Assembly: GCA_019739335.1 (NCBI GenBank)
Contig: CP073261.1
Coordinates: forward strand, 1,308,818-1,372,817
Direction of reading: 5' to 3'
Source of the DNA: Erythrobacter sp.
Lineage (GTDB): Bacteria > Pseudomonadota > Alphaproteobacteria > Sphingomonadales > Sphingomonadaceae
Length of the DNA stretch: 64,000 nucleotides
Shown here in pieces: positions 16,069 to 24,856 of the stretch. The position numbers and the translations under genes were made by a program. The notes beneath the pieces are model-generated. The model saw nothing but the letters and a program-made list of their open reading frames with translations. It made no database searches and was not told the DNA's origin. The first letter of the stretch is position 1, and each line of letters opens with the position of its first letter.

Positions 16069-17310
16069 TCAGCCGAGCGCCTTGCGATAGGCTGCGAGCA
16101 GCGGGGGGATCTGGCGGTTCCAGTTCAAATCGCTCTCGACCCGCGCCCGCCCGAATGCCCCCATCGCTTCGCGCCGCGCCGGATCGTCGAGCAGTTCGGC
16201 GATCTTTTCCGCCAGGTCCACCGGGTCGTTGGCTTTGGCGTAGAGGGAGGCCTCCTGTGCCGAGAAGCGCCCTTCGGTGACATCGAATTGCACCATTGCC
16301 TTGCCCAGCGACATGTATTCCATGATCTTGTTCATGGTGGACTTGTCGTTCATCGGGTTCACCCGATCCGGATTGACGCCCACATCCATTGTAGAAAGCA
16401 CTTCGAACAATTGCTGGTCCGGCGCGCGGCCGGTGAAGTGGACCCATTCGCCCAGCCCGCGCACTGTCGCCATGCGTTTCAGCCCGGCCAGACTGGGGCC
16501 GCCGCCCACCAGCACGAATCGAATGTCGCGCCGGTCCCGCACATTGACCAGGTGATCCACCGCATCGATCAACAGGTCGATCCCCTCCTGCTCACCCATC
16601 ACACCGACATAGCCGACCAGATAGCGCTTGCCGTCTTTCCACTCAGGCACCGGCTCGACCGACCTGAGCCGCGAGAGATCGGGGCCGGAGCGGACAACGA
16701 AAACCCTGTCAGGGGCCATCCCGCCGCGTTCGATGGCAATCGCCCGGTAACTTTCGTTGGTGGCCATCGAAACATGCGCTGCCTTGAAGGTGAGCTTCTC
16801 GAACAGCAGCATCAGGCGCCAGAAAAACCCGCGTTTGCCGAATTTGGCTTCGTAGAGCTCGGGATTGATGTCGTGGTGGTCGAAGATGTATTTCACCCCC
16901 AGCAACCGGAACGGCAGGGCCACCAGAAAGATCAGATCGGGCGGATTGCAGCCCTGGATCACGTCGATTCCGCGTTTGAACCAAATGTGCCACGCCAGAA
17001 TCGTTTCCCAGAACAGCGCCGCGCCGTATTCGAGCAGGAATCCCAGCGCCCCAGCGGCTTCCAGCGGCAGCGGGTGGCGATGGATGTGGACGCCCTCGAT
17101 TTCCTCGTAGCGCTTCTCGTAGCCCTTGCCGGTCGGGCAGATCACCGAGACAATCGCCCCCGCCGCCTTCAGCGTGCGCGCTTCCTGCCACACCCGCCGG
17201 TCGAATGGCAGGGGCAGGTTTTCGACCACGATCAGCACCGACTTGCCCGCCAGCGGCTGGCCTTCGATCGCGTCGGGGAAGGCAAAATCTTCCATGTTGT
17301 CAGTGCTCAA
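16069..17310 (-). CDS. Family 4-type glycosyltransferase
   Basis: A 413-residue GT-B glycosyltransferase. The N-terminal acceptor domain starts with SVLIVVENLPLPFDRRVW, and the donor domain contains YVGVMGEQEGIDLLID and the EX7E-like region NKIMEYMSLGKAMVQFDVTEG. It transfers an activated sugar to a growing polysaccharide; sugar and linkage cannot be read off. It overlaps the AlgD-like gene by four bases on the same strand, so the two are co-translated. It belongs to the exopolysaccharide cluster at 16-23 kb. Confidence 0.88.
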   Translation of the reverse strand: MSTDNMEDFAFPDAIEGQPLAGKSVLIVVENLPLPFDRRVWQEARTLKAAGAIVSVICPTGKGYEKRYEEIEGVHIHRHPLPLEAAGALGFLLEYGAALFWETILAWHIWFKRGIDVIQGCNPPDLIFLVALPFRLLGVKYIFDHHDINPELYEAKFGKRGFFWRLMLLFEKLTFKAAHVSMATNESYRAIAIERGGMAPDRVFVVRSGPDLSRLRSVEPVPEWKDGKRYLVGYVGVMGEQEGIDLLIDAVDHLVNVRDRRDIRFVLVGGGPSLAGLKRMATVRGLGEWVHFTGRAPDQQLFEVLSTMDVGVNPDRVNPMNDKSTMNKIMEYMSLGKAMVQFDVTEGRFSAQEASLYAKANDPVDLAEKIAELLDDPARREAMGAFGRARVESDLNWNRQIPPLLAAYRKALG

Positions 17311-18572
17311 GCGATCCGGCTCACATCGATCACCGGGGTCTCGCCGAGATCGAGCGCATCGACCAGCCGGTTGGTGGCGATCACCCGCGCATAGGTGCGG
17401 CTTTCCGCCGTGGCCTTGTCCACCAGCAGCGTCTCGATGGTCGGGAGAATGGCGAAAGCATAGCCGAGGTTCTGGCCGATGAGATGCTCGGGTTCCAGCC
17501 CCGGATCATGGATGTCGAGCGCGAAGCCCGCATCGAGCAGCTTGCGCGCCAGGTCCACAGCCGGACTTTCACGAAGATCATCAGTATGTTGCTTGAACGC
17601 CAAACCCACCAGCAGCACCCGCGCGCCCGATTCCAGCCCCTGTGTCACCAGCCGGAACTGGTGGTGCTTGTGCGCTTCGTTGCTGCGGATCAGCGCATCG
17701 ACGAGATGGGTATTCGCCCCGACATCGGAGGCAATGTGCTGGAGTGCGCGAACATCCTTGGGCAGGCACGAACCGCCAAACGCCGCGCCGGGGCGGGTGT
17801 AGGCGGGCGAAATGTTGAGCTTGGTATCGGCAACGAAAATGTCGTGTACCTGCCCTGCCGAGATGTCGAGCTGCTGGCAGACCCGGCCGATCTCGTTGGC
17901 GAAAGCCACTTTCACCGCGTGCCAGCTATTGTCGACGAATTTTGTCAACTCGGCCTCGCGAATGCCGACATGGAAAGTAGGCGCTTCGATACCGAGGTGG
18001 AGCGCTTCCATGTCCGCGCTCGGCCGCCCACCCACAGTGCCGATCACGATCTTGGGCGGCGCGAAATAGTCCTGGATGGCGCTCGCTTCACGCAAGAATT
18101 CGGGGTTGTAGACCAGCTCAACCAACTCTCCCGTTCGCTCTCCCAAAGCAGCCCGAAAGATCGGCAGGATCAAGTGCTCACACGATCCAGGGCGCATGGT
18201 CGAACGGTAGGCAACGGTCAGCGGGCGGGCGCGATCAGGGCGCATGGCGGCGGCGATATCGCGTGTGACCTGCATCACGTAGCGCATGTCATGCGCCCCA
18301 TCGACCCCGCTGGGCGTGCCGACGCAGACGATTGCCACATCGCAATCATCCAGCGCGTCGCCCACGTCACATCGCGCGCCAAGCAATCCGGCTTGGCGCG
18401 CCTCGGCCACAAGTTCATCGAGCCCCGGCTCACGCACCGGAGAGCGCCCCGCATTGATCGTGGCGACCTTCGCTTCGCTGACGTCCACGCCGATAACCGT
18501 GTGACCCTGGCGCGCGATGCAGCCCGCAGCGGTGCTACCGACATAGCCGAGTCCGAAAATGGCAACCTTCAC
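17307..18572 (-). CDS. UDP-glucose/GDP-mannose dehydrogenase family, AlgD-like
   Basis: A 421-residue NAD-dependent sugar-nucleotide dehydrogenase that oxidises a 6-hydroxymethyl to a carboxylate in two steps. The NAD motif GLGYVGS is at residues 7-13, the substrate lysine is K211 in ELTKFVDNSWHAVKV, and the catalytic cysteine is C269 in FGGSCLPKDVRAL. That last motif is closer to GDP-mannose 6-dehydrogenase (AlgD) than to Ugd. The presence of GDP-mannose-consuming gmd and fcl nearby supports GDP-mannose as substrate, but UDP-glucose cannot be excluded. It is coupled with the downstream glycosyltransferase. Confidence 0.88.
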   Translation of the reverse strand: MKVAIFGLGYVGSTAAGCIARQGHTVIGVDVSEAKVATINAGRSPVREPGLDELVAEARQAGLLGARCDVGDALDDCDVAIVCVGTPSGVDGAHDMRYVMQVTRDIAAAMRPDRARPLTVAYRSTMRPGSCEHLILPIFRAALGERTGELVELVYNPEFLREASAIQDYFAPPKIVIGTVGGRPSADMEALHLGIEAPTFHVGIREAELTKFVDNSWHAVKVAFANEIGRVCQQLDISAGQVHDIFVADTKLNISPAYTRPGAAFGGSCLPKDVRALQHIASDVGANTHLVDALIRSNEAHKHHQFRLVTQGLESGARVLLVGLAFKQHTDDLRESPAVDLARKLLDAGFALDIHDPGLEPEHLIGQNLGYAFAILPTIETLLVDKATAESRTYARVIATNRLVDALDLGETPVIDVSRIA

Positions 18573-18710
18573 CGAGAGCCCCTTTGCCGGACCTTGCCGA
18601 CCAGTATTTTCCCGTAGTTGATCCGCCGCAGTCCCCGCAACCGCTTATTGCACTGCACAACCTTGCGCTGGTAGGGCTGCTGCTTCCGGCTGCGAGGCGA
18701 AGGACTGACA

Positions 18711-19616
18711 ATGGCGACTGCGCCGCAATGCCGGATCTGCGATGCGAGCGCGCTTGGCGAAGTCCGCATCTTGCATGAAATGATGTTCGGCACCCGCAAA
18801 CCTTTCGACTATCGCGCCTGTGCGGCCTGCGGTTGCTTGCAGATCGTCGACCCGCCCGCCGACATGGCCGAGCATTACGGTAAGGGATACTATTCCTTCG
18901 CACCGCGCCATCGCGGGCTGAAGGAAAAGCTGCGCGACTGGCTGACGCTGAACGCTCCCGCCGCGCTAGCCGGCGGTTTCGACTGGTACAAACAGGGCAA
19001 CTGGCGCGCAATTGCCGGAGTGCCGAAAACGGCGAGCATCCTCGATGTCGGTTGCGGCGCGGGCGAGTTCCTCCGCTCGCTGCGGGCGATGGGGTATGAC
19101 GCGCGCGGGACCGATCCTTTCATCGATCGTGAAGTGATCGAAAATGGTGAAGTGATCGTGCAGAACCGCGATATTGCCGCGATTACCGAGCTATTTGACG
19201 TGGTGATGATGCACCACAGCCTGGAGCACGTCGTCGATCAGGTCGAGACTTTGCGGCAGGTTCGCCGCGCGCTGAATCCCGGCGGCACGGCGATCATCCG
19301 CGTCCCGGTGATCGACAGCTGGGCGGCGGACCATTTCGGCGAAAACTGGGCCCATCTCGATCCGCCCCGGCATTTCTACCTGCATAGCCGCAAGAGCCTC
19401 CGGATCGCGGCGAAGCGGGCAGGCCTGGAAGTCACCTTGATCCGTGACGATTACAACGAATTCGGCGTTCGGGGCAGCCTGCACCTGCGGCGCGGTCGGA
19501 CCAGCATGGCCCGCGAACCGCTCGATCCCTCCGAATATGCACCCTTGCTGGCACAGCAGCGCCAAGCCTGCGCCAGCGGGCGCGCCGACACCGTGACAAT
19601 GTTCGCGCGCGCCTGA
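18711..19616 (+). CDS. SAM-dependent methyltransferase with N-terminal zinc ribbon
   Basis: A 301-residue class I methyltransferase. An N-terminal zinc-binding knuckle (C7, C10 and the CAACGC group near residue 37) is followed by the SAM motif ILDVGCGAGEFL and the post-motif FDVVMMHHSLEHV. This layout is typical of C-methyl or O-methyl transferases that modify sugars in polysaccharide clusters. The acceptor is unknown. It diverges from the AlgD-like gene across a 138-base gap and precedes gmd by 87 bases. Confidence 0.85.
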   Translation: MATAPQCRICDASALGEVRILHEMMFGTRKPFDYRACAACGCLQIVDPPADMAEHYGKGYYSFAPRHRGLKEKLRDWLTLNAPAALAGGFDWYKQGNWRAIAGVPKTASILDVGCGAGEFLRSLRAMGYDARGTDPFIDREVIENGEVIVQNRDIAAITELFDVVMMHHSLEHVVDQVETLRQVRRALNPGGTAIIRVPVIDSWAADHFGENWAHLDPPRHFYLHSRKSLRIAAKRAGLEVTLIRDDYNEFGVRGSLHLRRGRTSMAREPLDPSEYAPLLAQQRQACASGRADTVTMFARA

Positions 19617-19703
19617 AAAACAAGGGCACAAGTCGGATTGCCAGCTTCGGGTGATGCCGCTAACCGCCGCAATCGCAACCGTTCACAGATGTGGGAATAA
19701 ACC

Positions 19704-20765
19704 TTGGCCAAAACCGCACTCATTACTGGCGTCACCGGACAGGATGGCGCCTATCTTTCCCACTTGCTGCTCGAAAAGGGCTATGAAGTTCACGGGGTGA
19801 AGCGCCGCTCCTCCAGCTTCAACACCGGGCGGATCGAGGATATCTATCAGGATCCACACGTCGATAACCAGGAGTTCCACCTGCATTACGGCGACCTGAC
19901 CGATAGCACCAATCTGATCCGCATCATGCAGGAGGTGAAGCCGGACGAAGTTTATAACTTGGCCGCGCAGAGCCACGTCGCGGTCAGCTTCGAAACGCCG
20001 GAATATACCGCCAACTCAGATGCTATCGGTACACTGCGGTTGCTCGAGGCGATCCGCATTCTCGGGCTGGAAAAGAAGACCCGTTTCTACCAGGCCTCCA
20101 CGTCCGAATTGTACGGGCTGGTGCAGGAAGTGCCGCAGCGCGAGACGACGCCATTCTACCCGCGCAGCCCTTACGCTGCGGCCAAGCTCTATGCCTACTG
20201 GATCACGGTCAACTATCGCGAGGCCTACGGCATCCACGCCTCCAACGGCATCCTGTTCAACCACGAAAGCCCGCTGCGCGGCGAGACCTTCGTCACCCGC
20301 AAGATCACCCGCGCCGCCGCCGCCATTGCGCTGGGGCGGCAGGAAAAGCTCTATCTCGGCAATCTCGATGCCAAGCGCGACTGGGGTCATGCGCGCGAAT
20401 ATGTGCGCGGCATGTGGCTGATGGTGCAGCAAGACGAGAGCGACGATTACGTGCTTGCCACCGGCATCACCACCGAAGTGCGCGAATTCGTCCGCTGGGC
20501 GTTCGAGGATGCGGGCATTCCGGTCGAATTCCGCGGCGAGGGCGTGGACGAAAAGGGCTATGCCGTCTCCGATGGGCGCTGCCTGATCGAAGTCGATCCG
20601 CGCTACTTCCGCCCTACCGAAGTCGAATTGCTGCTCGGCGATCCGGCCAAGGCCAAGGCCAAGCTGGGCTGGGAACACGAAACCTCACCCCGCGACCTCG
20701 CGCGGGAAATGGTGCTGGCAGACTTGGAAGTGATGCGCGCCGAACCGATCGCGGGCTTCGACTGA
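19704..20765 (+). CDS. gmd: GDP-mannose 4,6-dehydratase
   Basis: Gmd converts GDP-D-mannose to GDP-4-keto-6-deoxymannose, first step to GDP-L-fucose. The product is 353 residues, starting at TTG 19704. The NADP motif [14 protein letters not shown] begins near residue 9. [15 protein letters not shown] is the Gmd-specific stretch, and catalysis uses TSELYG and [10 protein letters not shown]. The next gene begins at the last base of its stop codon, so gmd and fcl form a pair. It is part of the surface-polysaccharide cluster. Confidence 0.96.
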   Translation: MAKTALITGVTGQDGAYLSHLLLEKGYEVHGVKRRSSSFNTGRIEDIYQDPHVDNQEFHLHYGDLTDSTNLIRIMQEVKPDEVYNLAAQSHVAVSFETPEYTANSDAIGTLRLLEAIRILGLEKKTRFYQASTSELYGLVQEVPQRETTPFYPRSPYAAAKLYAYWITVNYREAYGIHASNGILFNHESPLRGETFVTRKITRAAAAIALGRQEKLYLGNLDAKRDWGHAREYVRGMWLMVQQDESDDYVLATGITTEVREFVRWAFEDAGIPVEFRGEGVDEKGYAVSDGRCLIEVDPRYFRPTEVELLLGDPAKAKAKLGWEHETSPRDLAREMVLADLEVMRAEPIAGFD

Positions 20766-21703
20766 TGGCCTACGCGCTGGCGGGCAAGCGGGTCTATGTC
20801 GCCGGCCACAAAGGCATGGTCGGCAGCGCAATCGTGCGGCGACTGGCAAGCGAGAATTGCGAAGTCCTGACCTCGGACCGCTCCACCGACCTGCGCGAGC
20901 AGGCGGCGGTGCGCGACTGGTTTGCCGCCAACCGGCCCGATGCCGTAGTAGTGGCGGCTGCCAAGGTCGGCGGGATTCTGGCCAATGATACGTACCCTGC
21001 CGAATTTCTCTACGACAACCTGATGATCGAGGCGAACCTGATCGAAGCCGCTTACCGCCAAGGCGCGGAAAAGCTGCTGTTTCTCGGTTCTTCGTGCATC
21101 TACCCGCGCCTGGCACCCCAGCCGATCCCGGAAGATGCGCTGCTCACCGGGCCGCTCGAACCGACCAATGAATGGTATGCGATCGCCAAGATCGCCGGGA
21201 TCAAGCTGTGTCAGGCCTATCGTCGCCAGTACCGATGCGATTTCATCAGCGCCATGCCGACCAACCTGTATGGCCCCGGAGACAATTTCGACCTTGCCAA
21301 CAGTCATGTCCTGCCCGCGCTGATCCGCAAGGCGCATGGAGCGAAGTTGGCTGGGGCCGAATCTATCGAGATCTGGGGTACCGGCTCCCCGCGCCGCGAA
21401 TTCCTCCATGTCGACGATCTGGCCGATGGCTGCGTATTCCTGCTGAAAGGATATTCGGGCGAGGAGCACGTGAACCTGGGCTCCGGAACCGACCTGCCGA
21501 TCATCGAGCTGGCGCAGATGGTTTGCGACGTGGTCGGCTTCACCGGCAGCATCATCAAAGATACCAGCAAGCCCGACGGCACGCCCCGCAAGCTGATGAG
21601 CGGCGACAAGATCGCGGCGATGGGCTGGGAACCGAAGATTGCGCTGCGGGATGGTATCGCCGATGCCTATCGCGCCTTTCTGGAAGGCGAGCGGAAGGTC
21701 TAG
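20765..21703 (+). CDS. fcl: GDP-L-fucose synthase
   Basis: Fcl is a 3,5-epimerase/4-reductase that completes GDP-L-fucose. I start it at ATG 20765, where stop and start share one base (TGATG); an upstream frame is a shadow of gmd. The product is 312 residues. The NADP site is GHKGMVGS at 14-21, and the active site is [16 protein letters not shown] and [11 protein letters not shown] (Tyr/Lys). The gmd-fcl pair supplies fucose for polysaccharide. Its stop lies seven bases from the end of the convergent priming transferase gene. Confidence 0.96.
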   Translation: MAYALAGKRVYVAGHKGMVGSAIVRRLASENCEVLTSDRSTDLREQAAVRDWFAANRPDAVVVAAAKVGGILANDTYPAEFLYDNLMIEANLIEAAYRQGAEKLLFLGSSCIYPRLAPQPIPEDALLTGPLEPTNEWYAIAKIAGIKLCQAYRRQYRCDFISAMPTNLYGPGDNFDLANSHVLPALIRKAHGAKLAGAESIEIWGTGSPRREFLHVDDLADGCVFLLKGYSGEEHVNLGSGTDLPIIELAQMVCDVVGFTGSIIKDTSKPDGTPRKLMSGDKIAAMGWEPKIALRDGIADAYRAFLEGERKV

Positions 21704-21710
21704 ATACAGT

Positions 21711-23204
21711 CTAGAACGCGCGGTCGTGCACCAGCACCCGCAGGGTGGCGAGCAAAATGCCCATATCGCGCCAAAGGCTCCAGTTCTGCATATACTCCAT
21801 ATCCGCCAGGAGCCGGTCAGTGAGATGTTCTTCGGTATCGGTAGCGCCGCGATGTCCGCGCACCTGCGCCAGCCCCGTGATGCCGGGCCGGAAGCCGTGC
21901 CGCTGCCAGTAGTTGCGATCAACATGCCAGAACAGCTTGCTTCCCGCTTTCGATCCTAACGCATGTGGACGCGGGCCGATGATTGCCATATCTCCACGTA
22001 ATACATTGAGAAGTTGCGGTAATTCATCGATGCTGGTCCTGCGGATGAAGCGCCCGATCCGCGTTACTCGATCATCATCGCGCGCAGCTGAGCGGTCGCC
22101 CGCCGCATCGGCCGCACGCATCGAGCGGAACTTGAGGATGTCGAAGAGCTGGTTGCCCCGGCCCATGCGCTGCTGGACGAAGAACACCGGCCCACCATCT
22201 TCCAGCTTGATTGCCAGCGCCACCAGCAGCATCAACGGAGCAAGCAAAACCAGTGCACTTAGCGATACGACGATATCGAACCCGCGTTTCGCCGCACGGG
22301 CGCGCATTCCCAGTCGTCCCGTCGAAACCTGCAATGCAGAAACCCCGGCGACATCGTGATGAACCACCCCGATAGCGCCGATTTCCCGCGAGAGCGGGTG
22401 AAGAACCTCGCCGTGAATGCCCGTGCCCTTCAGGACACGTGCCCAATCACCGCGATCGTTACCCGAACAACTGACGATAACTTCGTCCATGTTGCGCAAG
22501 TATTTGCCCAACCGGTCGAGCGCCCAGGGGTCGCCCGCATCGGGACGGAGTCCGTGCGCAACCGCATCGATGACTTGTGCATAGGGAAGGTCGATGGGGG
22601 GCCCTCCGGCCTGAATTACCAGCCGGTTGATCACGCTTCGCCCGAATTTCCGCCTGATCGCTTTCGTCATGCCAATTCGCAGCGCGACGAGCGGCACAAT
22701 GGAGACTATCAGGCCGACCGCAAAGACGAGCCGCGAAAGTTCGGCATTGCTCTTGGCGAAAAACGCCAGCAAATTTAGCAACGCTGCAGATAGCAGCAAC
22801 GCGGCAATCGCCTTGATCGAAGTAGCTTGCCAGTCGGTCAACGAACGACGCGAATAGGTGCCGTTATACAGCGCAATGGTAAGATAGAGCGGCAGGATGA
22901 CATAGGCCGACAGCATCCCACCCTGAAGCATCGCCCAGTTGGTGATTGTGCCGAAGTAGATCACCGACACTGCCAGAAAACTGCCCAGCAGGATCACGAC
23001 ATCACCAACCAGTAACGCCAGATAGGCTCGCAGCCTCCATTGTTCGAGCGACCGGACAAGTCCATTTACAGGAGCCGTCGGAAGTTCGGTTCGGACCAGC
23101 CTTACCTCAGCCAGGGCCCCGCACAGCGCGCCACCTTCGAGAAGTGCGCCGGATAGCCGATCAGTCTCGACTTGCCGTACTTTAAGCCCGTCAACCATAT
23201 GCAA
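21711..23204 (-). CDS. Polyprenyl-phosphate sugar-1-phosphate transferase (priming)
   Basis: A 497-residue PHPT-type initiating glycosyltransferase that transfers a sugar-1-phosphate to undecaprenyl phosphate, the first step of repeat-unit assembly. The N-terminal half has about four membrane helices (around 58-160) and a CoA-binding-like domain. After another helix near 315 comes the C-terminal catalytic domain with the conserved DILKFRSMR, RTSIDELPQLLNVLRGDMAI and the motif GPRPHALGS. It closes the polysaccharide cluster. The gene's base use looks slightly AT-richer than neighbours. No polymerase or flippase lies in the window. Confidence 0.93.
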   Translation of the reverse strand: MHMVDGLKVRQVETDRLSGALLEGGALCGALAEVRLVRTELPTAPVNGLVRSLEQWRLRAYLALLVGDVVILLGSFLAVSVIYFGTITNWAMLQGGMLSAYVILPLYLTIALYNGTYSRRSLTDWQATSIKAIAALLLSAALLNLLAFFAKSNAELSRLVFAVGLIVSIVPLVALRIGMTKAIRRKFGRSVINRLVIQAGGPPIDLPYAQVIDAVAHGLRPDAGDPWALDRLGKYLRNMDEVIVSCSGNDRGDWARVLKGTGIHGEVLHPLSREIGAIGVVHHDVAGVSALQVSTGRLGMRARAAKRGFDIVVSLSALVLLAPLMLLVALAIKLEDGGPVFFVQQRMGRGNQLFDILKFRSMRAADAAGDRSAARDDDRVTRIGRFIRRTSIDELPQLLNVLRGDMAIIGPRPHALGSKAGSKLFWHVDRNYWQRHGFRPGITGLAQVRGHRGATDTEEHLTDRLLADMEYMQNWSLWRDMGILLATLRVLVHDRAF

Positions 23205-23312
23205 TGCACGCCCCCCAGCGCGCCAATCTGCATATGTAGAAATACCTAGCCGGAGTAAACCATAATATCAGATGTTACAACTTCCGGGATGGTTGGTCCG
23301 ACTTGGTTGAGT

Positions 23313-24347
23313 TCACCGCCTTGCAGCGGCGTAGCGTGCGATATTGGTGAGTTCGCGGGCCAGCAGCAGTTCGGCAGTCTGGCTATTGGCGAGCAGCAAT
23401 CGATGTAGATCTGCCAAGCGCGGGATGAGCTTTTCCAGTCGAGCGTAACTCCAGAGTTTCAATTGCTCGATGACAAAACGGTGCTCCTTGAAGAACACCC
23501 CGTGCGAGCTGAGCAGCGCCTTTATATCCTGCCCCTGACGCAATTTGGGCGCGAGAATGGCCAGTTGCGCGGCGCGGCGTTCCATCGCCAGCGCAACCGC
23601 CACGGGATTCATCGCAACTTCGCGCAGCCGCACCAGTTCGGCGGGCAAACGGTTCAGCTCCGCACCAAGCGAGGCATTGACCAGCGGCATGAAATCGTCA
23701 TCCTCTGTTGAAGCGCCAATGGCCTCCCAAGCCGCGCGATCCGCCTGCTTGGGTGCTTGCGGCGAGGCATCGCAATAGAGCGCCAGCTTCTCAACCTCTG
23801 ATAGCGCCAGTCGCACATCCATGCCCGCAGCGTGGGCAATCGTCTCGGCCAATGAGACATCGACCCGCAGCCCCAGCCGGTAACCCCGCGCGCGCACGTC
23901 GGCGACGAGATCGGTCATATCGGGCGGGTAAAACATTGCCACCAGCGCATCGGCGCGCTTCAGCAAGGGTGCAGCCGTGCGCGCCTTGTCGGTGGCGGAA
24001 GTGGCGACGATGAAGATCGGCCAGCCCTGCGCCATTTCGCCCCGGTCGGCCAGCTCACACCAGCTGGCGACGGCGGCCTGCGCATCCTCGCCGGACACGC
24101 GGGCGACGATATGGCGGCTATCCCCGAACAGCGAAGTGGAGCGGGCCTCGTCCACCAGCCGCGTGGGGTCGCTCCGCAGGTCCGCGCCCGACAGGTCGAT
24201 CCGCTCGCCTGCTTCCGGCAGCAGCTCGACCAGCTTGGCGACGGCTGAAGACGCGCCCGCCTCGTCCGGGCCGCAGAAAAAGTGCAGGCGGAATGCGGCG
24301 CCGCTGCGCTTGGCGACCTTCAGATAGTCGCGATGACCCGCCTTCAC
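23313..24347 (-). CDS. holA: DNA polymerase III delta subunit
   Basis: HolA is the clamp-loader wrench that opens the beta clamp. The product is 344 residues, ordinary for alphaproteobacteria. It starts with a fold typical of the family, FRLHFFCGPDEAGASSAVAKL, and ends with the C-terminal collar helices. No Walker A is expected in delta and none is seen. It is the last gene of the leuS-lptE-holA run, overlapping lptE by four bases. This order is conserved in many proteobacteria. Confidence 0.9.
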   Translation of the reverse strand: MKAGHRDYLKVAKRSGAAFRLHFFCGPDEAGASSAVAKLVELLPEAGERIDLSGADLRSDPTRLVDEARSTSLFGDSRHIVARVSGEDAQAAVASWCELADRGEMAQGWPIFIVATSATDKARTAAPLLKRADALVAMFYPPDMTDLVADVRARGYRLGLRVDVSLAETIAHAAGMDVRLALSEVEKLALYCDASPQAPKQADRAAWEAIGASTEDDDFMPLVNASLGAELNRLPAELVRLREVAMNPVAVALAMERRAAQLAILAPKLRQGQDIKALLSSHGVFFKEHRFVIEQLKLWSYARLEKLIPRLADLHRLLLANSQTAELLLARELTNIARYAAARR

Positions 24348-24856
24348 GGCTGCCCAGACTCTGCGCGGTCGCGCAAGGCCCGGGACAGGCGCGTAACGAT
24401 CTGGTCGGCGACTTCCACCGCGAGGTTTTCCAGCGCGGTCTGTTCGGCGGCGATGGTGGCATATTCGCTCCCGACCACGTCGATCCCCGCATCCGATCCG
24501 GCGGTGGCGTCAACCAGGATGGTGCCGGTTGCAACTTCCACCAGTTGATACCGGGCACGCAGAGTGCGGCGTTCGCGCCCGACGGTATCGTCGGTCAGCA
24601 GGCCGAGGCCTTCGAGCCGGTCGTCGAGCACCACGTCGAGGCGGTACTGCGCGCCGCTAGCACTCGCCTGACCGCGCCCGAGCCGGTCTTCCAGCGCATT
24701 GGTGACGAGCCAGCCCTCGTTGCCGGGAATCGGCGCTACTTCGACCTGCGCCAGCCCGCTTGCGAGGGCTCCGCTCGCGCCACCGGCATACAGCGGCTGG
24801 AGGCCGCAGGCGGCGAGGGTGAGCAGCAGGGCAAGCGGGGCGACGAGCCGCATCAT
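24344..24856 (-). CDS. lptE: LPS assembly lipoprotein LptE
   Basis: LptE plugs the LptD barrel and helps insert LPS in the outer membrane. The product is 170 residues, with a lipoprotein signal ending in the lipobox [12 protein letters not shown]. The C17 region is followed by a compact alpha/beta domain ending in [15 protein letters not shown]. It overlaps leuS and holA by four bases each, so the three are translationally coupled. Sequence conservation of LptE is low, so the call leans partly on the conserved gene order. Confidence 0.88.
   Translation of the reverse strand: MMRLVAPLALLLTLAACGLQPLYAGGASGALASGLAQVEVAPIPGNEGWLVTNALEDRLGRGQASASGAQYRLDVVLDDRLEGLGLLTDDTVGRERRTLRARYQLVEVATGTILVDATAGSDAGIDVVGSEYATIAAEQTALENLAVEVADQIVTRLSRALRDRAESGQP

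Noticed and set aside
21699..21716. Two TCTAGA palindromes between the fcl and priming-transferase ends
   Set aside because: Both include the stop codons of the convergent genes; a five-base spacing of self-palindromes is too short to argue for a site.
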